Positions 16,444 to 23,874 of a stretch of 26,330 nt of DNA are shown one piece after another. The notes below the pieces were generated by a model. The model worked only from the letters and a program-made list of their open reading frames with translations, did not search any database and was not told where the DNA came from. Every line of letters starts with the position of its first letter. Within the stretch, counting starts at the first letter, position 1. The stretch covers positions 1 through 26,330 of the forward strand of contig CAYHGP010000016.1 in the NCBI GenBank assembly GCA_964356195.1. The letters run 5' to 3'. The DNA is from 2-02-FULL-48-14 sp964356195. Its GTDB lineage: Bacteria > Patescibacteriota > Gracilibacteria > UBA1369 > 2-02-FULL-48-14. A program made the position numbers and the translations under genes.

Positions 16444-17892
16444 ATGAAAAACAGTCCAGATCGTTCCGAATCTTCTCCTTCCACAAAGGGCTCCATGCCT
16501 CTTTTGGCCCTGAGCATGGCCTTGGCCACGGCTTGTCAGCCCGTGCAAAATTTCTACGAGACCAATATTTACACATTGCCCGCCAGCCCAACGGATACAG
16601 GCGACTCCGGAGATACAGGTGAAGCCGATCCTTACGAGGGCACTCCGGAACCCACTGTAGATAAGGATGACCTCGAAATAGGCTTATTTGAGGATGGGAA
16701 CACCGTTGATTTAGTGATAACAGACGGACAAGTTACAGAATTGAACGATGAATATATAGCTGGATCAGACAACTGGTACGTTTATGATACGGAAGATGAG
16801 GCAACGACACTCACTATTGAAGATATGTTTGTGACCAGCGCTAGTACGGGTCAGGTGGCACAATATGGGCAAACTGGAATGAAAATTCTTGGTGAATCCA
16901 GCGGAATGATTATTGACCCGACATCCAGTACTTCCATCCCTTGTTTTCGTGTGAACGTAGACGCCGTAGATGAAGAAGCCAAAATCGATGGCTATGATAA
17001 TTTTGTTCTTAGAAGTGGAATGATTGGAGGACTTTTGAGAGAAGATTTCGAAAGCACTCTACTGAACACAATGGGACAGGCTGTACCGCAAACAAGCTTC
17101 ATTAACGTAAGGAACAACCAGTTGGCTTCTGGCGCTTCAGTCCCCTACGTGATGAAACAAGATTACGACGGCGATTACAGCCACGATTTTGGAAGCTACT
17201 ACGGAGGAAGCATTGAAGGAATTTGGGAAATGGTGGGTGATTTCAACGGATGGTGGCAAGAACCTGAGTGTGAATTGAGCACTTGTAATGAAGAAGCATT
17301 TCTCGAATTGGAAGACAGAATTGGCAATTTTGATCCAAGTGCAGGTGGTATTATTGAAGCTACTGAGGACATCGTTGATTGGTATTCCGATGCGGGAATT
17401 TTGAACGATATGTGTACCAGTTATATGACAGGAACCGGGGACGATTATTACCACAATAACAATAATGTTCGTTGGGTACTGGGAAGTGATTCACAGTTTA
17501 GACTCGTGAAATCCTCTTGGGACATTTCTTTCGGTCAAGAATGGTACCCGGACACCGATTTAGTGGGTTGGAGCAGCCTTTCTACTTACTGTCAGGACGA
17601 TTCTGTCTGTTGGGAGGAGTTACTCAATACTTGCGACGTCACTTATTTGAACTTCGTGAATGCAGACCCCATTGCTCTTCTAGAGGACCGCTACGCAACG
17701 ATGCAAGAATTGGGCATGGAAAGAAGCCCCGATGCCGACTTGCTTTTAGAAATGGAAACATGGATTTATGAACGCATCGAAAACGTTCCTACGGAACTTG
17801 CAAACTACCGTGAGTGTGGCCCTTACTATTACGGTGAACCTTGCCCGGAGGAAGAATGGGACACCGGTTTCGTTTCGGACACAGGAATCTAG
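16444..17892 (+). CDS. CotH-kinase-like lipoprotein with DTG-rich linker
   Basis: A 482-residue protein. The hydrophobic segment at 18-30 ends ATAC, so Cys31 may be lipidated; the polar N-terminus before it is longer than usual. Residues ~48-75 are a low-complexity Asp/Thr/Gly/Glu linker (TDTGDSGDTGE), and similar DTG motifs recur at the very C-terminus. The body resembles CotH-type atypical kinases: FVLRSG...LREDF followed by a helix and a strand ending in a short loop, a YVMKQDYDGDY segment where CotH has its acidic substrate/ATP segment, and the pattern YYHNNNNVRWVLG...FRLVKSSWDISFG, matching the family's Y-hNnyly-d...f-lipWDlD-sFG with a metal-binding Asp. The match is distant and not every catalytic residue can be assigned, so activity is uncertain. 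Its TAG stop overlaps that of convergent rarA. Confidence 0.6.
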   Translation: MKNSPDRSESSPSTKGSMPLLALSMALATACQPVQNFYETNIYTLPASPTDTGDSGDTGEADPYEGTPEPTVDKDDLEIGLFEDGNTVDLVITDGQVTELNDEYIAGSDNWYVYDTEDEATTLTIEDMFVTSASTGQVAQYGQTGMKILGESSGMIIDPTSSTSIPCFRVNVDAVDEEAKIDGYDNFVLRSGMIGGLLREDFESTLLNTMGQAVPQTSFINVRNNQLASGASVPYVMKQDYDGDYSHDFGSYYGGSIEGIWEMVGDFNGWWQEPECELSTCNEEAFLELEDRIGNFDPSAGGIIEATEDIVDWYSDAGILNDMCTSYMTGTGDDYYHNNNNVRWVLGSDSQFRLVKSSWDISFGQEWYPDTDLVGWSSLSTYCQDDSVCWEELLNTCDVTYLNFVNADPIALLEDRYATMQELGMERSPDADLLLEMETWIYERIENVPTELANYRECGPYYYGEPCPEEEWDTGFVSDTGI

Positions 17893-19013
17893 AAATATTT
17901 TTTCCCGTTTATTTTTTCGGGGAGTAAATCTTCCTTTGTATATTTTTCATAGCCTTCGCCATAGCCAAGCCCCTGCATAAGTTTCGTGGGAGCGTTACGA
18001 ATTTTGAGAGGCACGGGCAAATTGCCGTGCATTTTAATGTCGGCCATCACAAGCCCAAGGGCATTGGCCACGCTGCGATCTTTTTTGCATTGGGAAAGGT
18101 AGATCACGCCCTGAGCCAGGTTCAAAGTACACTCCGGCAAGCCAATCACTTCCACGGCACGAAACACTTCATTCGCCACCACAAGGGCGGTGGGCATGGC
18201 CATGCCAATGTCTTCACTCGCAAAAATCACCATACGGCGGGCAATGTATTTGGGGTCTTCACCGCCATCGATCATTCGCGCCATGTAGTACAGCGCCGCA
18301 TCCGGTTGACTGGCCCGCAGGCTTTTAATAAAGGCGCTGATCACATTGAAATGTTCCTCGCCTTTTTTGTCATAACGCAGGAACTTGGACTGCATCGCAT
18401 TCTTCAAATTTTCCACCGTGATTTTTTCATAGAGTTGCGCCGTGTTTTCCACAAGCGTGAGCGCTTGGCGGGCATCGCCGTTGGCCATTTGGATCAGCCA
18501 TTCTTTCGCCTCCTTATTCATTTTAATTCCGGTTTGATCCAGAATTTTCTCCATCTCTTTTTCGCCCAAGGGATTGAGTACAAAAACGCGGCAGCGGGAG
18601 AGCAGCGCCGGAATAATTTCAAAGCTCGGATTTTCAGTGGTCGCACCAATCAAAGTGAGTGCGCCGTTTTCTACGAAAGGAAGCAGGTAATCTTGTTGAG
18701 CTTTGTTGAAGCGATGAATTTCGTCCAAAAATAAAACCTTGGGCCGTCCAAAAAACTGCTCATCCACAATTTTCTTGATGTCCGGTTTGCCGGCGGACAC
18801 CGCAGACAGTTCAAAGAGTTCGGCGTCCAAACTTTTGGCATACATCCTCGCCAAAGTGGTTTTCCCCACGCCCGGCGGCCCCCACAAAACAAAGGAAAAG
18901 CGATGCTTCTGCTCCATGGCAATGCGCAGCGGCCTGCCCGGTCCCACCAGGTGTTCCTGGCCCATATAGGCATCCAAGTGGGTCGGTCGAATTTTAGCGG
19001 CAAGGGGTTCCAT
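17889..19013 (-). CDS. rarA: RarA/MgsA-type replication-associated recombination AAA+ ATPase
   Basis: A 374-residue clamp-loader-related AAA+ ATPase that acts at stalled replication forks. Visible motifs are the N-terminal RPTHLDAYMGQEHL, Walker A GPPGVGKT (45-52), Walker B FLDEIH (95-100), sensor 1 GATTEN (123-128) and the arginine finger SRCR (139-142). The conserved C-terminal tetramerisation region has YYMARMIDGGEDPKYIARR, SEDIG and RNAPTKLM. The protein stops shortly after GYGEGYEKY and LLPEKINGKKYF, so it lacks the extra C-terminal tail of Escherichia coli RarA (about 447 residues). It lies 9 bp downstream of aroF but has its own extended -10 overlapping the aroF stop, so it need not depend on the trp operon. 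Confidence 0.93.
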   Translation of the reverse strand: MEPLAAKIRPTHLDAYMGQEHLVGPGRPLRIAMEQKHRFSFVLWGPPGVGKTTLARMYAKSLDAELFELSAVSAGKPDIKKIVDEQFFGRPKVLFLDEIHRFNKAQQDYLLPFVENGALTLIGATTENPSFEIIPALLSRCRVFVLNPLGEKEMEKILDQTGIKMNKEAKEWLIQMANGDARQALTLVENTAQLYEKITVENLKNAMQSKFLRYDKKGEEHFNVISAFIKSLRASQPDAALYYMARMIDGGEDPKYIARRMVIFASEDIGMAMPTALVVANEVFRAVEVIGLPECTLNLAQGVIYLSQCKKDRSVANALGLVMADIKMHGNLPVPLKIRNAPTKLMQGLGYGEGYEKYTKEDLLPEKINGKKYF

Positions 19014-19019
19014 GGAGCC

Positions 19020-19028
19020 ATTTTAGCA
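19020..19028 (-). promoter_or_regulatory. Extended -10 promoter of rarA overlapping the aroF stop
   Basis: TGCTAAAAT (19028-19020, minus strand) includes the last Cys codon and TAA stop of aroF and ends 6 nt before the rarA ATG. It predicts a leaderless rarA mRNA started inside the end of the operon. Confidence 0.5.
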
Positions 19029-19838
19029 CAAAGAGATCTGCTCCATGAGAGAAGTGAAAGTTTTAAAGTTAAGAGACTGCCCTCCATCCGAAAGAGCTTG
19101 AGAGGGATCTGGGTGGACTTCAATAATCAGCCCTTGAGCGCCGGCGGCTAAAGCGGCTTTCGCAAGAGGGGCCACAATATCAAAACGTCCTCCCGAGTGG
19201 CTGGGATCCGCAATGATGGGCAAATGAGATTCTATTTGGATCAAGGCGAGGGTATTCAAATCCAAAATATTTCGGGTTGAAGTCTCAAAAGTCCTGATGC
19301 CTCTTTCACAGAGCACCACTTGAGAATTTCCTCGATTTAAAATGTATTCCGCCGCCAGTAAAAACTCTTCCATGGTCGCCGACATCCCTCGTTTCAGTAA
19401 GATGGGTTTCCCTAGGTCCGCCACGCGTTCTAAAAGATCAAAATTTTGCATATTTCGCGCACCAATTTGCACCATATCCACATATTTACCAAAAAGATCC
19501 AAGTCGGCGATGGACAAAATTTCAGTGACCACAGGAATGTCCACTTCTTTACTGATTTCGAATAACATTTTCAAGCCTTCTTCTTTCAAACCTTGAAAAG
19601 AATACGGAGAGGTCCGTGGTTTATAAGCGCCCCCGCGCAGCATTTTTGCGCCCTCTGCTTTTATTTTTTTTGCCGTCTCAAACAACTGTTCATAGGATTC
19701 AACCGCACAAGGCCCGGCAATGATGACGGGCTCTTTATCTCCAAAAACCACACCTTCTCGAATTTTCACTCGGGTGTTTTCGGGATGAAATTCTCGCGCC
19801 ACCCTTTTATAGGGCTTAGTCACATGAATGGTTAACAT
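19023..19838 (-). CDS. aroF: 3-Deoxy-D-arabino-heptulosonate 7-phosphate (DAHP) synthase, core-only type
   Basis: A 271-residue enzyme condensing phosphoenolpyruvate and erythrose 4-phosphate, the first step of the shikimate pathway. It belongs to the type I-beta/KDO8P-synthase-like group: HPENTRV, AGPCAVES (metal-binding Cys44), RGGAYKPRTSPYSFQG, QIGARNMQNF, LLKRGMSAT, CERGIRTFE, DPSHSGGR and EVHPDPSQALSDG(G)QS are all present. There is no fused chorismate mutase and no full N-terminal regulatory (ACT/ferredoxin-like) domain, so direct feedback inhibition is not expected. Its ATG lies inside the end of trpG (7-nt overlap). Being last in the trp operon it probably feeds chorismate formation when tryptophan is scarce. 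The symbol follows the Thermotoga-type usage; aroG or aroA(G) would also be used. Confidence 0.93.
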   Translation of the reverse strand: MLTIHVTKPYKRVAREFHPENTRVKIREGVVFGDKEPVIIAGPCAVESYEQLFETAKKIKAEGAKMLRGGAYKPRTSPYSFQGLKEEGLKMLFEISKEVDIPVVTEILSIADLDLFGKYVDMVQIGARNMQNFDLLERVADLGKPILLKRGMSATMEEFLLAAEYILNRGNSQVVLCERGIRTFETSTRNILDLNTLALIQIESHLPIIADPSHSGGRFDIVAPLAKAALAAGAQGLIIEVHPDPSQALSDGGQSLNFKTFTSLMEQISLC

Positions 19839-20419
19839 AAATTTTGGGTAAGTAGTTTATAAGTTTTTAAGAAATTTTCTATTATTTTGAAACCGTTATT
19901 CCCTTTCATGGTCAGAACGGATTCAGGATGAAATTGCACCCCTTCGATGGGGAGCGTTTTATGACGAATCGCCATGACAAGGGCTCCGGTACGGGCGGAA
20001 ACCTCAAGACAAGCGGGTATTTTTTTTCCAACCAACGAATGGTAACGTCCGGCGGAAAAATCCTGAGGGAGGTCTTTAAATATTGTTTTTTTGTCGTGCG
20101 TGATGGGCGAAGTCATTCCATGAATGGGTTCCACAAATTGAAGACTTCCTCCAAAAAACTCAATCAAAGCTTGGTGTCCCAAACACACTCCCAAAAGAGG
20201 TATTTTTTTATAGTAAAGCGCTATGATCTTCATCATATTTCCGGCTTTCTTAGGGATGGAGGGGCCGGGAGAAAAAACAAGCGCATCCGGTTTCAACGCG
20301 TCGATTTTTAGAGGGTCGATGGTGTTTCTGTAGACCAGAACTTCACAGCCCAATTGTCGGAAGTAATCCACTAAATTGAAGGTGAAAGAGTCAAAATTAT
20401 CAATGACGAGGATTCTCAT
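19832..20419 (-). CDS. trpG: Anthranilate synthase component II (glutamine amidotransferase)
   Basis: A 195-residue class I glutamine amidotransferase that supplies ammonia to TrpE. The triad is visible: Cys79 in GVCLGHQ, and His164 and Glu166 in VQFHPES. The N-terminus MRILVIDNFDSFTFNLVDY and the oxyanion region SPGPS are typical. PabA has the same sequence features, so it may also serve p-aminobenzoate synthesis, but the trp operon setting favours TrpG. It overlaps trpE by 20 bp and aroF by 7 bp. It is a free-standing subunit here, not fused to TrpD as in Escherichia coli. Confidence 0.92.
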   Translation of the reverse strand: MRILVIDNFDSFTFNLVDYFRQLGCEVLVYRNTIDPLKIDALKPDALVFSPGPSIPKKAGNMMKIIALYYKKIPLLGVCLGHQALIEFFGGSLQFVEPIHGMTSPITHDKKTIFKDLPQDFSAGRYHSLVGKKIPACLEVSARTGALVMAIRHKTLPIEGVQFHPESVLTMKGNNGFKIIENFLKTYKLLTQNLC

Positions 20420-21887
20420 AATTCGGGGTTAGTAGACGAATAAAAGCTTCCGCTTTGTGCAAGGTTTCTTGGTACTCTAATTCCGGGTCGGAACGGTAAA
20501 GCAGCGTCGCCCCCACTTGGAATCGCAAGGTCCCATTTTTAATGTGAGCCGTACGAATGATGATGGCCGTGTTCATGTCTCCCGAGAAGGTCAAATACCC
20601 AATGGATCCTCCATAAAATCCTCTTCTTGCTTTTTCATGTTTCTCAATGAGTCTCATGGCGGCGACTTTGGGAGCCCCGGTTAACGTGCCTGCATTCAAG
20701 CACGCAAGAAGAGCATCAAAAGCAGTGTATTCGTCATTCAGTTCGCCCGTGAGGTGGGCGATGGTGTGCATGACTTTCGAGTATTTTTCTACACTTCGAT
20801 ATTCTTTTAAACAGATGCCGGGTTTACACACGCGGCTTAAATCATTTCGGCCTAAATCAATGAGCATATCCAATTCCGACCGTTCTTTTTTGTCTGCGAG
20901 AAGTTTTAAGAGGTTCTCATGATTTTGAATGGGGTCCTCCGCTCGTTCAATGGTTCCTGAAATCGGCCTCAAATGCACGGTTTTATTGTCTACTTTCACC
21001 ATCATCTCCGGCGAAGCACCCACCAATTGCTCTTTCCCAAAATTGAAATAATAAAGATAAGGGGAGGGATTGAGTTCGCGGTAAGCGAGGTACAGCGCGA
21101 AGGGATCTCCCGAGAACTTTGCGCTTAAAACATTCGAGAACACCACTTCAAATATTTCACCTTTCTTCGCCTGTTTTTTCGCTATTTTTACAAGGTTTTT
21201 GTACTCCTCCCGACTCAGGAGAAATTTCCCGCCCTCTATTTTAAAAGAACTGATGTGCTTTTTCTCATCCAATTGTTTGAGTATTTTTTTCACGGCTTTA
21301 CGGACCTCGGCTTGGTCTTTTCGGAAGAGGACAATCTTCGTTTTTTCTTTGATTAAGTCAAAGTGAATGAAGGTATCGAAAAGGAAAAATTCAAAGTCAT
21401 TTTCCTCCGAGGGTTTTAAGTTTTCGCCCAGGTCTTCAAATAGCCGTACGAAGTCGTAAGAAATGGCTCCATAAAGGCCCAAGAAGTCGGCTTCTTTCGT
21501 GTGGAACTCACTCAAAACCAGTCGAATCACCTGTGCAATATTTTTCTGCTTGGACCGTTCGCCCTCCTCCATTTCATTTTTGATAGAAGGGATGGTGCCG
21601 GTGAAGCTATTTTTCTTTTTCTTGAAATTCACACAGAGCGCCAAAAGAGTTTTATTTTTTGTTAAAATATCGAAATAAAATGCTCCTCTCGCGTTTAAAA
21701 TTTCTAGCTGAAACTTATCTCCTTTCCCGGAGAGCTTTAACACCGGGTCTATTCCTATCAAACTTGATTTTCCATAAATAGGAGAAATAGGTTTTGATTC
21801 AAATAAAAAAGAGGGTTTTTTAGGATCAACTAACGCGGTGAAAACGGTGTGCGCCTCCGCATTAGGGATGGGTGTATAAGAAATCAT
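20400..21887 (-). CDS. trpE: Anthranilate synthase component I
   Basis: A 495-residue chorismate-utilising enzyme that makes anthranilate. The C-terminal chorismate-binding core is complete: RPISGTIERA, LDMLIDLGRNDLSRVC, SVEKYSKVMH, NAGTLTGAPKVAAM, YGGSIGYL and LRFQVGATLLYRSDPE. Near the N-terminus FLFES corresponds to the LLES element where tryptophan binds for feedback inhibition, so the enzyme is probably Trp-sensitive. I chose ATG 21887, two bases after the trpA stop. A TTG at 21893 overlapping that stop would add two residues and cannot be ruled out. The final 20 bp overlap trpG. Confidence 0.92.
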   Translation of the reverse strand: MISYTPIPNAEAHTVFTALVDPKKPSFLFESKPISPIYGKSSLIGIDPVLKLSGKGDKFQLEILNARGAFYFDILTKNKTLLALCVNFKKKKNSFTGTIPSIKNEMEEGERSKQKNIAQVIRLVLSEFHTKEADFLGLYGAISYDFVRLFEDLGENLKPSEENDFEFFLFDTFIHFDLIKEKTKIVLFRKDQAEVRKAVKKILKQLDEKKHISSFKIEGGKFLLSREEYKNLVKIAKKQAKKGEIFEVVFSNVLSAKFSGDPFALYLAYRELNPSPYLYYFNFGKEQLVGASPEMMVKVDNKTVHLRPISGTIERAEDPIQNHENLLKLLADKKERSELDMLIDLGRNDLSRVCKPGICLKEYRSVEKYSKVMHTIAHLTGELNDEYTAFDALLACLNAGTLTGAPKVAAMRLIEKHEKARRGFYGGSIGYLTFSGDMNTAIIIRTAHIKNGTLRFQVGATLLYRSDPELEYQETLHKAEAFIRLLTPNYENPRH

Positions 21888-21889
21888 AT

Positions 21890-22621
21890 TCAAATATTTT
21901 TTAAGAATTCTTTTATTCCTTGCAGGCCTTTTTTGTCGTACAACCGGATGAAAAAACTTCCCATAACGACGATGTCCGCTTTTTTGGAAGCGGCTTCCAC
22001 TTGTTCAGGGGATGAAATGCCGAATCCCAGGGCGAGAGGAATTTTTACTTTTTCTCGAACCTTATCCAAATATTGGATGGCATCTTCATCGAGCGTTTGG
22101 ACAACACCGGTTTTGCCCGTATGACTCACGCAGTAAACAAAACCGCTCGCATTTTTTGCAATTTTTTCGAGCCGCTCAGGCGGAGTGATGGGGGAGATAA
22201 TCTGAATCGGGTGAATCCCATATTTTTTACAGTAAGCCACGTAATGTTCAAACGGTTCTTCGTCGAGCGGCATATCCGGTACAATCAGCGCCATGACACC
22301 TATTTTGCCCAGACGTTTACAAAACTTTTCCAAACCGAATTGGAAGGGAATGTTTGCATAGGTCATCACAATAAGATTTGTTTTTTGCGAAATGGTTGAG
22401 CCTATTCGTTCAATCATTTTTAAAGCTTTTTCAGTGGTCATGCCATTTTTGATCGCTTCTTGATTGGCCCTGAAAATAGTGGGTCCATCGGCGATGGGAT
22501 CCGAAAAAGGGATTTGAATTTCCAGGAAATCAACGCCTCCCTTCGCCATGCTCAAAGCAATTTCTTCACTTTCTTTTTCAGTTGGATAGCCGGCCACCAG
22601 ATGGGTCATCAGTTGTTTCAT
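21890..22621 (-). CDS. trpA: Tryptophan synthase alpha subunit
   Basis: A 243-residue TIM-barrel enzyme that cleaves indole-3-glycerol phosphate to indole, which passes through a tunnel to TrpB. Catalytic residues are present: Glu34 in FLEIQIPFSD and Asp45 in DPIADGPT (equivalent to Glu49 and Asp60 of the Salmonella enzyme). The phosphate-binding GFGISSPEQV is also there, and the flexible loop reads VSHTGKTG. It is some 20 residues shorter than Salmonella TrpA, lacking the first helix. It overlaps trpB as ATGA, indicating coupled translation of the two subunits. Confidence 0.95.
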   Translation of the reverse strand: MKQLMTHLVAGYPTEKESEEIALSMAKGGVDFLEIQIPFSDPIADGPTIFRANQEAIKNGMTTEKALKMIERIGSTISQKTNLIVMTYANIPFQFGLEKFCKRLGKIGVMALIVPDMPLDEEPFEHYVAYCKKYGIHPIQIISPITPPERLEKIAKNASGFVYCVSHTGKTGVVQTLDEDAIQYLDKVREKVKIPLALGFGISSPEQVEAASKKADIVVMGSFFIRLYDKKGLQGIKEFLKNI

Positions 22622-23874
22622 ACAGTGAATTGTTTTAAGAATTGATTGAAGTTTTCCTTGTCAAAATATTGAGAGGTGATGAACAAATCTTTATCTCCTC
22701 GGCCGGAGCAGTTGAAAACAATGATTTTTTCTTTGCTCAAAGTGGGGGCGAGCTTGAGTACGTGAGCCAAGGCATGACACGATTCCATGGCCGCAAAAAT
22801 ACCTTCGGTTTGAGCCAGCATAATGTAGGCATCAAGGACTTCGTCATCTAAAGCGTAGGCACTTTCGATGCGGTTCAGGGATTTCAGGTAAACGTGTTGA
22901 GGACCCACTCCCGAATAATCCAAGCCGGCTGAGATGCTATAGGTCTCCGCGATTTGCCCATCTTTATCTTGCAGAAAGAGGGATTTAAATCCTTCAACAA
23001 TACCCGGCGCACCATCAACAAAACGTGCCGCATGGGAATAAGTTTTACTCCTTCCTTTCGGTCGGGCTCCTTTGCCACCAGCCTCCACCCCAATAAGTTG
23101 AACGCTAAGATCATCCAGAAAATCATAGAATAAACCCATGGCATTGCTTCCTCCTCCAATGCAAGCAACCATAAAATCAGGATTTCGGCTTTCTTGTTCT
23201 TTGATTTGTTTTCGTACTTCCTCCCCAATAATTTTTTGAAAAAAAGTATTCATGACGGGGTAAGGGTGAGGGCCACAAATAGTACCCAGCAAGAAATGAG
23301 TATCTTTGGGATTCGTCATTAGGTCCCCAATGGCGGCATTAATAGCATCCTTCAGAATCATTCCGCCCGTGTGGACGGGGACTACCGTAGCCCCCAGGCG
23401 CTCCATAAAGAAAACATTGGGTCTTTGACGATTGTAATCTTTAGCCCCCATGTAAATAGTACATTCCATATTAAAACGTGCAGCAACCGTGGCCACCGCC
23501 AAGCCATGCTGACCGGCTCCGGTTTCAGCAACCAGGCGTTTCTTTCCCAGCCGTTTTGCCACTAAGGCCTGCCCCAAACAATGATTGATTTTGTGGGCTC
23601 CGGTGTGAAGCAAGCCCTCATTTTTTAAGTAAATTTTTGCTCCTCCTAAGCGCTTTGTTAAATTTTCACAAAAATATAAAGGGGTAGGGCGTCCTGCATA
23701 ATTTTTATAAAGATTTTTCAATTCTTTTAAAAACTCAGGGTCGTCTTTCGCTTGGTAAAATTCCGCTTCCAGTTCTTTCATAACCGGCATCAGTAATTCA
23801 GGGACATAGGCGCCGCCATACGGACCAAAATGACCAGTTCGATTTAAAAGATATTTTTTAATGGAACTTTTCAT
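22618..23874 (-). CDS. trpB: Tryptophan synthase beta subunit
   Basis: A 418-residue PLP enzyme joining indole and serine to tryptophan. PLP-binding Lys95 sits in HTGAHKIN, the catalytic Glu in ETGAGQHG, and the cofactor phosphate loop is GGGSNAMG. The interface segment GRPTPLYFCENLTKRLGG and the length fit the TrpB1 class that works with TrpA. Its ATG overlaps the stop of trpDCF as ATGA, and its stop overlaps the start of trpA in the same way. Confidence 0.96.
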   Translation of the reverse strand: MKSSIKKYLLNRTGHFGPYGGAYVPELLMPVMKELEAEFYQAKDDPEFLKELKNLYKNYAGRPTPLYFCENLTKRLGGAKIYLKNEGLLHTGAHKINHCLGQALVAKRLGKKRLVAETGAGQHGLAVATVAARFNMECTIYMGAKDYNRQRPNVFFMERLGATVVPVHTGGMILKDAINAAIGDLMTNPKDTHFLLGTICGPHPYPVMNTFFQKIIGEEVRKQIKEQESRNPDFMVACIGGGSNAMGLFYDFLDDLSVQLIGVEAGGKGARPKGRSKTYSHAARFVDGAPGIVEGFKSLFLQDKDGQIAETYSISAGLDYSGVGPQHVYLKSLNRIESAYALDDEVLDAYIMLAQTEGIFAAMESCHALAHVLKLAPTLSKEKIIVFNCSGRGDKDLFITSQYFDKENFNQFLKQFTV

